A DNA stretch of 64,000 bases, from the NCBI GenBank assembly GCA_947497145.1, contig CANMFQ010000003.1, forward strand, positions 1 through 64,000. Reading direction: 5' to 3'. Position numbers and translations under genes: made by a program. The stretch is from an uncultured Flavobacteriaceae bacterium. Its GTDB lineage: Bacteria; Bacteroidota; Bacteroidia; Flavobacteriales; Flavobacteriaceae. Below are positions 57,083-64,000 of this stretch, in pieces (position 1 is the stretch's first letter; the number at the start of each line of letters is the position of its first letter). Below the pieces are notes generated by a model. The model was not told where the DNA came from. It saw only the letters and a list, made by a program, of their open reading frames with translations, and did not search any database.

Positions 57083-58516
57083 ATGACATCACTTTCTATA
57101 CAAGAATTACTTGTTGCTGAACCAAAATCACAAGAAGTTGTAGTAAACGGATGGGTAAAAACCTTTAGAAGCAATCGTTTTATAGCCCTTAATGATGGCT
57201 CTACCATCAATAATATACAATGTGTTATTGATTTTGAGCATTTTGAAGAACAATTGCTCAAAAAAATAAGTACAGGTGCTGCTTTACAAATAACGGGAAA
57301 ACTTGTAGAGAGCCAAGGAAGAGGACAGTGTGTAGAAATACAAGTCAGCGATGTCTTTGTTCATGGTACGGCAGATTCAGAAACCTACCCTATTCAGCCA
57401 AAAAAACACTCTATGGAGTTTTTGCGTGAGCAAGCGCATTTAAGGGTGCGTACCAATACTTTTTCGGCTATTATGCGTGTGCGATCGGCATTATCTTTTG
57501 CCATTCACCAGTATTTTAGAGAAAATGGATTTTACTATTTTCATGCACCAATAATTACGGGGTCTGATGCTGAAGGAGCTGGCGAAATGTTTAGAGTTAC
57601 CACCTTAGATGCAAAAAAGCCGCCGCTCACTGATGAAGGAGAAGTAAACTATAAAGAAGATTTTTTCGGAAAAGAAACCAATCTAACAGTTTCAGGACAG
57701 CTAGAAGCTGAAGCCTATGCCATGGCATTAGGCAAAGTGTATACCTTTGGCCCCACTTTTAGAGCCGAAAACTCAAATACCTCAAGACATTTAGCAGAGT
57801 TCTGGATGATAGAACCCGAAGTTGCTTTTAATGACTTGAATGACAACATGGATTTGGCTGAAGATTTCATTAAAAGTGTTATCAACTACGTTTTAGAACA
57901 CTGTAATGATGATTTACAGTTTTTAGAAAAACGTTTGCTTGACGAAGAAAAAACAAAACCTCAAATTGAGCGCAGTGAAATGCCATTGATTGAAAAATTA
58001 AAATTCGTTGCTGAAAACACTTTTAAAAGAGTTTCTTATACCGAAGCAATCGATATACTTAAAAACAGCAAGCCTAATAAGAAGAAAAAATTTCAATACC
58101 CAATTAATGAATGGGGCGCTGATTTGCAAAGTGAGCATGAACGATTTTTAGTAGAAAAGCATTTTAAATGCCCTGTAATTCTTTTTGATTATCCTGCTAA
58201 AATTAAAGCGTTTTATATGCGTTTGAATGAAGACGGAAAAACAGTTCGCGCAATGGACATTCTTTTTCCAGGCATTGGAGAAATTGTTGGAGGTTCAGAG
58301 CGAGAAGAACGTTTAGATGTTTTAAAAGAAAAAATGGAAGCGCTAAACATACCCGAAGAAGAACTCTGGTGGTATTTAGATTTACGTAAATTTGGTACAG
58401 CTAAACATAGTGGTTTTGGTCTTGGTTTTGAACGCTTAGTACTTTTTGCTACAGGAATGGGCAACATTCGTGATGTAATTCCGTTCCCAAGAACACCACA
58501 AAATGCAGAATTTTAA
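57083..58516 (+). CDS. asnS: Asparagine--tRNA ligase
   Basis: A 477-residue class IIb aminoacyl-tRNA synthetase. The N-terminal OB-fold anticodon-binding domain (about 1-110) has [20 protein letters not shown]. The catalytic domain has motif 1 around [16 protein letters not shown], motif 2 [20 protein letters not shown], and motif 3 [28 protein letters not shown] and the long insertion before motif 2 are characteristic of AsnRS rather than AspRS. The start is set by the family and by the -7 box upstream. Confidence 0.97.
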   Translation: MTSLSIQELLVAEPKSQEVVVNGWVKTFRSNRFIALNDGSTINNIQCVIDFEHFEEQLLKKISTGAALQITGKLVESQGRGQCVEIQVSDVFVHGTADSETYPIQPKKHSMEFLREQAHLRVRTNTFSAIMRVRSALSFAIHQYFRENGFYYFHAPIITGSDAEGAGEMFRVTTLDAKKPPLTDEGEVNYKEDFFGKETNLTVSGQLEAEAYAMALGKVYTFGPTFRAENSNTSRHLAEFWMIEPEVAFNDLNDNMDLAEDFIKSVINYVLEHCNDDLQFLEKRLLDEEKTKPQIERSEMPLIEKLKFVAENTFKRVSYTEAIDILKNSKPNKKKKFQYPINEWGADLQSEHERFLVEKHFKCPVILFDYPAKIKAFYMRLNEDGKTVRAMDILFPGIGEIVGGSEREERLDVLKEKMEALNIPEEELWWYLDLRKFGTAKHSGFGLGFERLVLFATGMGNIRDVIPFPRTPQNAEF

Positions 58517-58593
58517 AAGCACTTATTCACTGCCCAATATAATAAAAGACCATTTTTTTCTTTAACTTTATATACGACCTTGAAATAACTTGA

Positions 58594-60051
58594 ATGCTTA
58601 AACAATATTTACAGTTTAAATTATCGCAAAAGCTATCTCCGCAGCAAATACAGCTGATGAAGTTGATACAATTGCCTACACAAGCATTTGAACAACGTTT
58701 GAAGCAAGAGCTAGAAGAAAATCCTGCATTGGAAAGCGGTAAAGACGAACCTGAAACCATTAATGATGAATTTGACGATGTTTATGATGCCGATACTGAT
58801 GCTGAAAACATCAACACAGACGATATAAATATTGACGATTACCTCAGTGATGACGAAGTACCCGATTATCGCACAAAAGCAAACAACTACAGTGCAGATG
58901 ATGAGGACAAAAATGTGCCCTATGCTGCTGGCATTTCTTTTTATCAATATTTGATTAGTCAACTAAATACTTCTTATTTAAGTGATGAAGAATGGAGTAT
59001 TGCTGAATTTCTCATTGGTAGTGTAGATGAAAGTGGCTATATAAGAAGATCGCTTGCCGATATTACTGACGATCTTGCATTTACTCAAAATATCTACACA
59101 GACGAAAAAACGGTTGAAAAAATTCTAGCACTTGTTCAAGAATTAGATCCACCAGGGGTAGCAGCACGTTCCTTAGAAGAATGCTTACTTATTCAACTAA
59201 GACGAAAAGAAGTTACCCCAAGTATTGAACTAGCTACAGCCATCTTAGAAAAATCTTTTGAGCAGTTCACCAAAAAGCATTACAAAAAGCTCATTCAAAA
59301 ACACAACATAACAGAAGAGGAACTTAAAGAAGCTATTACTGAAATAGAACGTCTCAATCCAAAACCAGGAGGCTCTTATGCTGGTAACAACCGCATGATT
59401 GAACATGTTGTACCTGATTTTTCTATCCGTATTGTCGAAGGCGAATTAGAGCTCACTTTAAATGGAAGAAATGCGCCAGAGCTTCATGTATCAAAAGAGT
59501 ATAGCAATATGCTGAAAGGCTATAAAGACGCTAAGGAAAAATCGAAATCTCAGAAAGATACTGTACTATTCATTAAACAAAAATTAGATGCTGCAAAATG
59601 GTTTATTGATGCCATTAGACAACGGCAACAAACCTTGTTTATCACCATGAATGCAATTATGCAATATCAAAAAGAATATTTTCTCACGGGTGACGAAAGA
59701 AACCTGCGTCCTATGATTTTAAAAGATATTGCCGATCAAATTGACATGGATGTTTCTACGGTCTCTCGTGTAGCAAATAGTAAGTATGTAGATACTCCAT
59801 ATGGTACTAAATTAATTAAAGAATTCTTTTCTGAATCCATGAAAAATGACCAAGGAGAAGATGTATCTACCAAAGAAATTAAAAAAATACTGGAGACTGT
59901 AATTCGTGAAGAATCAAAGAAAAAACCCCTAACTGATGACAAATTAGCTGCTATACTAAAAGAAAAAGGTTATCCCATTGCTCGCAGAACGGTAGCCAAG
60001 TATCGCGAACAATTAGATATTCCGGTAGCACGACTGAGAAAACAGATATAA
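58594..60051 (+). CDS. rpoN: RNA polymerase sigma-54 factor
   Basis: A 485-residue alternative sigma factor. Region I at the start (LKLSQKLSPQQIQLMKLIQL) binds activators; region II (about 50-110) is strongly acidic. The core-binding domain, the helix-turn-helix (DIADQIDMDVSTVSRVANSK) and the RpoN box ARRTVAKYREQL near the end are all present. It needs AAA+ activators, none of which is in this window. It follows asnS by 77 bases and overlaps the next gene by one base (TAATG). Confidence 0.96.
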   Translation: MLKQYLQFKLSQKLSPQQIQLMKLIQLPTQAFEQRLKQELEENPALESGKDEPETINDEFDDVYDADTDAENINTDDINIDDYLSDDEVPDYRTKANNYSADDEDKNVPYAAGISFYQYLISQLNTSYLSDEEWSIAEFLIGSVDESGYIRRSLADITDDLAFTQNIYTDEKTVEKILALVQELDPPGVAARSLEECLLIQLRRKEVTPSIELATAILEKSFEQFTKKHYKKLIQKHNITEEELKEAITEIERLNPKPGGSYAGNNRMIEHVVPDFSIRIVEGELELTLNGRNAPELHVSKEYSNMLKGYKDAKEKSKSQKDTVLFIKQKLDAAKWFIDAIRQRQQTLFITMNAIMQYQKEYFLTGDERNLRPMILKDIADQIDMDVSTVSRVANSKYVDTPYGTKLIKEFFSESMKNDQGEDVSTKEIKKILETVIREESKKKPLTDDKLAAILKEKGYPIARRTVAKYREQLDIPVARLRKQI

Positions 60052-60656
60052 TGAGGTTTTTTCTCAATTGCATATCTTATATATTTCACCCTATTTTTAT
60101 CCCCCTAGCGGGTACAATGGCGTATTTTGTACTCACACCAAAATACAGCCCTCCAGTAGTTCAAGCTGGCAATATTTTGCCTGTTTTTATCCTTACTGTT
60201 ATAATACCTATTATAACATTTATTATTCTAAAAAATATAGGCGTGGTTCACACTATTGCCATGAGTTCGGCCAAAGAGCGTAAATACCCATTCTATATTT
60301 CAATTATATTACTCTTACTCATTGTGTACAAAGTAATACCAAACAATTATGTTGCTGAACTACACTATTTTTTTGCGGGCTTAGTAGCAGGTACATTTTC
60401 GGCCTTATTATTACTCTTTGTTAATTTTAAAACAAGCATTCATCTTGTTGGAATGGGAAGCTTGTTAATGTACTTAATCAACCTTAGTGTTCACTTTGAA
60501 ATAAACATCACCATAGCATTGAGCGTTTTAATAATAGCAACAGGCTTGGTAGCAAGTTCACGCCTGTACCTAAAAGCACATAAAAAAGCCGAGGTTATTA
60601 TCGGCTTTTTCATAGGGGTATGTTCTCAACTACTCACTATTAAGTTTTGGCTATAA
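60051..60656 (+). CDS. Six-span membrane protein, unknown function
   Basis: A 201-residue hydrophobic protein with membrane segments at about 5-27, 40-60, 80-97, 105-125, 130-160 and 180-200. The pattern of spans and the HYFFAGLVAGTFSALLLLF stretch are reminiscent of PAP2-type membrane phosphatases, but the catalytic Arg/His motifs are not clear, so I leave it unnamed. Its ATG overlaps the rpoN stop by one base, so it is translationally coupled to rpoN. An intrinsic terminator lies within its last 25 codons. Confidence 0.75.
   Translation: MRFFLNCISYIFHPIFIPLAGTMAYFVLTPKYSPPVVQAGNILPVFILTVIIPIITFIILKNIGVVHTIAMSSAKERKYPFYISIILLLLIVYKVIPNNYVAELHYFFAGLVAGTFSALLLLFVNFKTSIHLVGMGSLLMYLINLSVHFEINITIALSVLIIATGLVASSRLYLKAHKKAEVIIGFFIGVCSQLLTIKFWL
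60583..60610 (-). terminator. Bidirectional terminator inside the 3' end of the membrane protein gene
   Basis: AAAAAGCCGA and TCGGCTTTTT form a perfect 10-bp stem with an 8-nt loop and T-runs on both strands. It lies inside the coding sequence, 46 bases before the stop. It probably serves the convergent exbD transcript arriving on the minus strand, and may also act on untranslated plus-strand message. Confidence 0.75.
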
Positions 60657-60704
60657 CCTACCACTCTTTTGCTGCAATACAAATCGTAGCACTACAGTAA
60701 ACCT

Positions 60705-61193
60705 CTATTTTGCATTCATATTCAAAAAAGCATCCCCTTCATAAGTTGTATAATTAATTTTCAACGCATGGATCTTACGAAGTTCTTGCTTAACATCAGA
60801 AATTAACCCCATAGATGCCGTTTTATCCACCTTTAATGAAACCGTCACAAACGGGCGAATATGCTCGGGTTTTTCATTCATTTTGGCTAGTATTGTAGCA
60901 CCAAAATTTGACATCGCAATAAACTTATCATCAATTTGGATTCTGGGTTCTGTGCCTAAGGTTTTATCAAAAGGAGATTCTGGTTTACCAATATACACCG
61001 TAATAACTCGATCCTTTTTTTCTAACTTTCTTAACTCAGTTGCATTAGGCAATTCATTTGCCACTTTCAGTGCGCTATCCTTCATAACAGTAACCGTCAT
61101 AAAAAAGAATAACAACATAAAAACAATATCTGGTAAAGATGCTGTAGATACTTCTGGTGTATGTGTAGATTTTTTTAATTTGAATTTTGACAT
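60705..61193 (-). CDS. ExbD/TolR family biopolymer transport protein (second of left pair)
   Basis: A 162-residue inner membrane protein that would use proton flow with an ExbB/MotA-like partner to energise the outer membrane. It has one span (about 21-42); the key Asp is in TASLPDIVFMLLFFFMTVTV. The periplasmic domain contains RVITVYIGKP and ends with the KINYTTYEGDAFLN segment. It lies 15 bases after the longer ExbD gene and is a paralogue of the gene at 62931-63413, sharing the same start and end motifs. No TonB is nearby in the window. Confidence 0.93.
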   Translation of the reverse strand: MSKFKLKKSTHTPEVSTASLPDIVFMLLFFFMTVTVMKDSALKVANELPNATELRKLEKKDRVITVYIGKPESPFDKTLGTEPRIQIDDKFIAMSNFGATILAKMNEKPEHIRPFVTVSLKVDKTASMGLISDVKQELRKIHALKINYTTYEGDAFLNMNAK

Positions 61194-61208
61194 GATACAA
61201 TATTTTTT

Positions 61209-61844
61209 TTAGTTACGTTCTGCTTCTGATAATTTCATAGGATACAATTCTTGAATTTTACGTATCTTCTTTTTAAGTTCCTTTTTTACAGCTTCAGGAG
61301 TTTCATTAGCAAAATACTGCCGCTCCATCTCGGTGAAATCCATTCTAAAAAGTCTTTGTGCCTCTCTATTTCGTAAGGTATTGTATGCTGCTACCAATTC
61401 ATTTTGAACCGTCACATACGCTCCATAGCTTGTTTCACGGTTACTCAACAAGGAAACAATAGCTTTTTCAGGATTATCAGATGATTCCGTATCACGAGGT
61501 CCTTTACAATAATCACAATAATTTTCTGATCCTTCTGGCGCACCTCCGTTATCTAAAAAGGCTATAGTTAACGCTCTCAAATCCTTTAAATCTGTAATAT
61601 CTCCATCTACCATTAAATCATCCTCCCCATTTATTAAAATAGGCAGTATATTTCGTTGCGGAATGGGAACCGATATATCTGATTCCCCTGGTAACTTACG
61701 ATCTAAACCTGCATCAGTTTCAATACTCGTAGTTACTAAAAAAAAGATGAGTAATAAAAATGCAATATCAGCCATTGAGCCTGCATTTACTTTTGGTGCT
61801 TCTTCTCTACTTGCCATACGATAAATTTTAAAGTTATTAAACAA
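61209..61844 (-). CDS. ExbD/TolR family protein with extended periplasmic domain (first of left pair)
   Basis: A 211-residue ExbD-like protein. It has one span with the coupling Asp in NAGSMADIAFLLLIFFLVTT. The periplasmic part is about 70 residues longer than a standard ExbD and contains a Cys pair (YCDYCKGPRD) and a C-terminal helical region (ELKKKIRKIQELYPMKLSEA). The Cys pair may form a disulfide. The paralogue at the right window edge has the same additions (CSYCKGKKD). The pairing of a long and a short ExbD suggests a hetero-oligomer with one ExbB, which is not in the window. Confidence 0.92.
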   Translation of the reverse strand: MFNNFKIYRMASREEAPKVNAGSMADIAFLLLIFFLVTTSIETDAGLDRKLPGESDISVPIPQRNILPILINGEDDLMVDGDITDLKDLRALTIAFLDNGGAPEGSENYCDYCKGPRDTESSDNPEKAIVSLLSNRETSYGAYVTVQNELVAAYNTLRNREAQRLFRMDFTEMERQYFANETPEAVKKELKKKIRKIQELYPMKLSEAERN

Positions 61845-62165
61845 CAGTACGCCTCAGCAAAAAATAGGTGCAGTATGAATTGGGAAAGCTGTATATGAGC
61901 AAATTAGCTCATCAGCTTTCATAAGCATCACCAAGAAGCATGCCAGTATTTAACAAACTTTTAACCATCTAATAGGTTGCACCTTCAAAACCAACCTAAA
62001 AAAAAGCATAAACTATGCCTGTTATCTACATTCTTCTGCACTATTGCTTGCAGTAAAAAACTACTGTATAATTAAGTGATACTAAGCTGTAATATAATTG
62101 TGGCTGTAATAAGAAGATGATCATTAAACAGCAGATAAATAAATGAAGGACATAAAAAACGTAAA
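61845..62165. other. Intergenic region with a large hairpin, 321 bases
   Basis: Lies between the beta-barrel gene and the left ExbD pair. The hairpin GAAAGCTG-(tat)-ATGAGC / GCTCAT-CAGCTTTC at 61884-61920 has 14 pairs with a 3-base bulge and a 6-nt loop. It sits 40 bases in front of the ExbD start on the minus strand and has no T-tail, so it could be a structured leader element. No gene is supported. Confidence 0.5.
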
Positions 62166-62855
62166 CTAAAGCATGTAAAATATCAACCCAACTTGTAACG
62201 GAATTAATTGTAACTTCTGTGAATCAAATAAAACATCATCTTTAAATAAACCCGTTAGTGAATAATAAAAATGGATATTAAAATTATGATATCCGACATT
62301 CAACGCAAGTCCATATTGCAAAGAATTAATATCACTATTAGAGAAAGAGGTATCAAAGTCATCTTCTATGACATCAGACACAAAAATAGACCGTTTAGCA
62401 AATGCATATCCAAATTTTACTCCGGCATATATTCTCCAAAAACTATACTCCTTTGGGGTAGAATTTCGCCATCGAAATTGTAATGGCATTTCAACTAAAT
62501 AAGTCTCTAATAAACTTCTATTAAACTCGATATCAGGAATAGTGTACGTAATACCGTTATCTCCCTTCTTAGCTCTAATATTAGAATAATACGAATTATA
62601 GGCTAAACCCAAACCAATACCCATACCTATATTTCTACCGCTATTAAAAGGTAAATCTTTAATAAACCCCAATTGCAAGCCATAAGACAACTTGCGTTGA
62701 CTGGCACCCTCGGGCATATTCAAAACAAAATTATACGTAATACCTGCATAAAATTGATCTTCTAAATAATATTTATCTAACGGTACATCAGCATCCGTTT
62801 CCTCTTGAGCAAACAAAAACAATGGCAAACAACATAAAAAGATACCCAATCGCAT
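62166..62855 (-). CDS. Outer membrane beta-barrel protein (PorT-like)
   Basis: A 229-residue protein with a signal peptide (MRLGIFLCCLPLFLFAQ) followed by alternating amphipathic strands: YAGITYNFVLN, YGLQLGFIKDLPFN, MGIGLGLAYNSYY, MPLQFRWRNS, RIYAGVKFGYAFA, YGLALNVGYHNFNIHFYYS. This is typical of eight-strand barrels of the PorT/outer-membrane-beta-barrel family of Bacteroidota. I start at the ATG at 62855: the longer in-frame version would begin within the terminator hairpin of the preceding gene, and a -7 box lies between them. It is flanked by the two ExbD pairs. Confidence 0.85.
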   Translation of the reverse strand: MRLGIFLCCLPLFLFAQEETDADVPLDKYYLEDQFYAGITYNFVLNMPEGASQRKLSYGLQLGFIKDLPFNSGRNIGMGIGLGLAYNSYYSNIRAKKGDNGITYTIPDIEFNRSLLETYLVEMPLQFRWRNSTPKEYSFWRIYAGVKFGYAFAKRSIFVSDVIEDDFDTSFSNSDINSLQYGLALNVGYHNFNIHFYYSLTGLFKDDVLFDSQKLQLIPLQVGLIFYML

Positions 62856-62860
62856 AAGAA

Positions 62861-62868
62861 CAAAGTTA
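62861..62868 (-). promoter_or_regulatory. -7 box of the beta-barrel gene
   Basis: TAACTTTG on the minus strand matches TAnnTTTG and lies five bases before the ATG at 62855, the same box and nearly the same spacing as at xerC. Confidence 0.55.
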
Positions 62869-62875
62869 AATAAAA

Positions 62876-62904
62876 AACGCTTCAAACTATTCGTTTGAAG
62901 CGTT
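62876..62904 (-). terminator. Terminator of the right ExbD pair
   Basis: AACGCTTCAAAC and GTTTGAAGCGTT form a perfect 12-bp stem with a 5-nt loop. On the minus strand TTTTTTATTT follows. It lies 26 bases after the stop of the ExbD gene at 62931. Confidence 0.88.
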
Positions 62905-62930
62905 CTTACTAGTTCGAAAACTATATTGTA

Positions 62931-63413
62931 CTACTTTATATTAGAAAAAGCGTCGCCTTTTCCGGTGGTATAATTTACCTTAAGTGCATTCACCTTACGC
63001 AGCTCTAATTTAATATCAGAAATTAAGCCCATATTGGCGTCCTTATCAATTTTAAGGGAAGTAGTAAGTACATTTTGTAGATCTTGCGATTTTTTCGCAC
63101 GCTCCATCAAAATATAATCCCCAACTTCTGAAGGACTAGCAAACTTATCATTCAATTGAATCTTAGGTTCAGTACCATAAGTTTTTTCGAATTCACGGTT
63201 TGGCTTCCCAACAAATATGGTAATTACACGCTCCTTTTTTTCTAGTTTTTTGATTTCACTAGCTACTGGCAACTCATTCTTTACCTTTAGCGAGCTATCT
63301 TTCATAACGGTTACCGTCATAAAGAAAAACAAAAGCATAAATACAATATCAGGTAGCGATGCGGTTGATACCGCAGGTAACTCACCACTTTTCTTTTTTG
63401 CAAACTTTGACAT
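62931..63413 (-). CDS. ExbD/TolR family biopolymer transport protein (second of right pair)
   Basis: A 160-residue ExbD-like protein, closely similar to the product of 60705-61193: the same VSTASLPDIVFMLLFFFMTV span with the key Asp, the same RVITIFVGKP strand and the same KVNYTTGKGDAFSN end. It lies 23 bases after the longer ExbD gene. A strong terminator closes the unit. Confidence 0.93.
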   Translation of the reverse strand: MSKFAKKKSGELPAVSTASLPDIVFMLLFFFMTVTVMKDSSLKVKNELPVASEIKKLEKKERVITIFVGKPNREFEKTYGTEPKIQLNDKFASPSEVGDYILMERAKKSQDLQNVLTTSLKIDKDANMGLISDIKLELRKVNALKVNYTTGKGDAFSNIK

Positions 63414-63436
63414 ATTATTTATTTTTAAGCTTTTAG

Positions 63437-64000
63437 TTAATTCGATGACGTCTCTGCCTCAGATAACTTCTGAGGAAACAAATCTTGTATTCTTTTCACT
63501 TTTTCCTTCAACTCTTCCTTCAATTCAGGTGATGTTTCTGGATTAAGATATTCCGCTTCAAGATCAGTAAATTTCCGATTAAAAAGACGCATAGACTCTC
63601 TGTTACGCAACTCGTTATAGGCTGCTACTAACTCATTTTGAACCGTGATGTACGTACTGTACTTTGTTTCCCTATCATTTTTTAGAGAAATAATAGCTTT
63701 AGTAGGGTTATCTGAAGACTTTGGGTCTTTTTTTCCCTTACAGTACGAACATGATCCATCTCCGTTATTTTCAAGAAAAGCAATTGCTTTTGCTCTTAAC
63801 GCTTTCAAATCAGTCAATTCATCATCAGCTAAAAGCTGACCATTCTTGTTAATACTAACTTGAAAGATGTTTTTCTCTTTAATAATAACATCGGTTTCTG
63901 GCGGCTCAATTGGCGGTAACATACGGTCTAATCCTGCATCTGTTTCAATGGTAGTCGTTACCAAGAAAAAGATGAGCAATAAGAACGCAATGTCAGCCAT
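63437..64000 (-). CDS. ExbD/TolR family protein with extended periplasmic domain (N-terminus outside window)
   Basis: 187 residues are visible. The frame runs off the right edge: the first visible residues MADIAFLLLIFFLVTT correspond to the membrane span of the paralogue at 61209-61844, which has about 23 residues before it, so the true start lies beyond 64000. The Cys pair CSYCKG, the SSDNPTKAIISL segment and the C-terminal RIQDLFPQKLSEAE match the left paralogue. Partner ExbB/MotA genes would be expected further to the right. Confidence 0.92.
   Translation of the reverse strand: MADIAFLLLIFFLVTTTIETDAGLDRMLPPIEPPETDVIIKEKNIFQVSINKNGQLLADDELTDLKALRAKAIAFLENNGDGSCSYCKGKKDPKSSDNPTKAIISLKNDRETKYSTYITVQNELVAAYNELRNRESMRLFNRKFTDLEAEYLNPETSPELKEELKEKVKRIQDLFPQKLSEAETSSN

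Noticed and set aside
62856-62885. Upstream ATG for the beta-barrel gene
   Set aside because: It falls in the terminator hairpin of the previous gene and upstream of the -7 box; the signal peptide is complete from 62855.

Overview
This window looks like a chromosomal segment of a marine-type member of the Flavobacteriaceae (Bacteroidota). The evidence is the AT-rich DNA, type IX secretion (T9SS) sorting domains, PorP/SprF and DUF2723 proteins, promoters of the TTTG-N18/19-TAnnTTTG type, and a near absence of Shine-Dalgarno sequences. Genus is not determinable from sequence reading alone. Most of the window is core genome. No CRISPR, prophage, insertion sequence, rRNA or toxin/defence island was seen.

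Left part (1-9.2 kb, minus strand): a repetitive secreted protein whose C-terminus runs off the window, then a three-gene operon read right to left. It encodes a 1373-residue thrombospondin type-3 repeat protein with a type B T9SS sorting domain, a PorP/SprF-like outer membrane protein, and a TPR/PD40/carboxypeptidase-regulatory/OmpA protein of PorE-like architecture. I infer a secreted rod, its membrane partner and a peptidoglycan anchor. prfC follows on the plus strand.

Central translation/transcription block (11.3-26.7 kb, minus strand, read right to left): rpsU, xerC, hpf, tRNA-Thr(TGT), tRNA-Tyr, tRNA-Gly, tRNA-Thr(GGT), tuf, tRNA-Trp, secE, nusG, rplK, rplA, rplJ, rplL, rpoB, rpoC, DUF3467. 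Intergenic hairpins at tuf/tRNA-Trp, rplL/rpoB and rpoC/DUF3467 probably tune or process the long transcript. rpsU has one of only two strong Shine-Dalgarno sequences noticed.

Metabolic and membrane section (26.8-45.9 kb): acyl-CoA dehydrogenase, a ComEA-like protein and a sodium:alanine symporter in one unit; a potassium channel, PspC protein and DUF2851 in another; then a rhodanese, a large DUF2723 membrane protein, a thioredoxin-fold protein without its cysteine pair, an exported phosphoesterase, cutC, a Tat lipoprotein glycosylasparaginase, polA and a miniature protein made almost only of a T9SS type A sorting domain.

Second translation block (46.3-58.5 kb, plus strand): rplM-rpsI, rpsB (with a helix-hairpin-helix extension)-tsf, a spondin-domain lipoprotein, an M61 peptidase on the minus strand with the second strong Shine-Dalgarno, pyrH-frr, an MMPL/RND transporter and asnS. 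rpoN and a membrane protein follow. The window ends in a minus-strand cluster where two consecutive ExbD pairs flank an outer-membrane beta-barrel gene; the rightmost ExbD is cut by the window edge.
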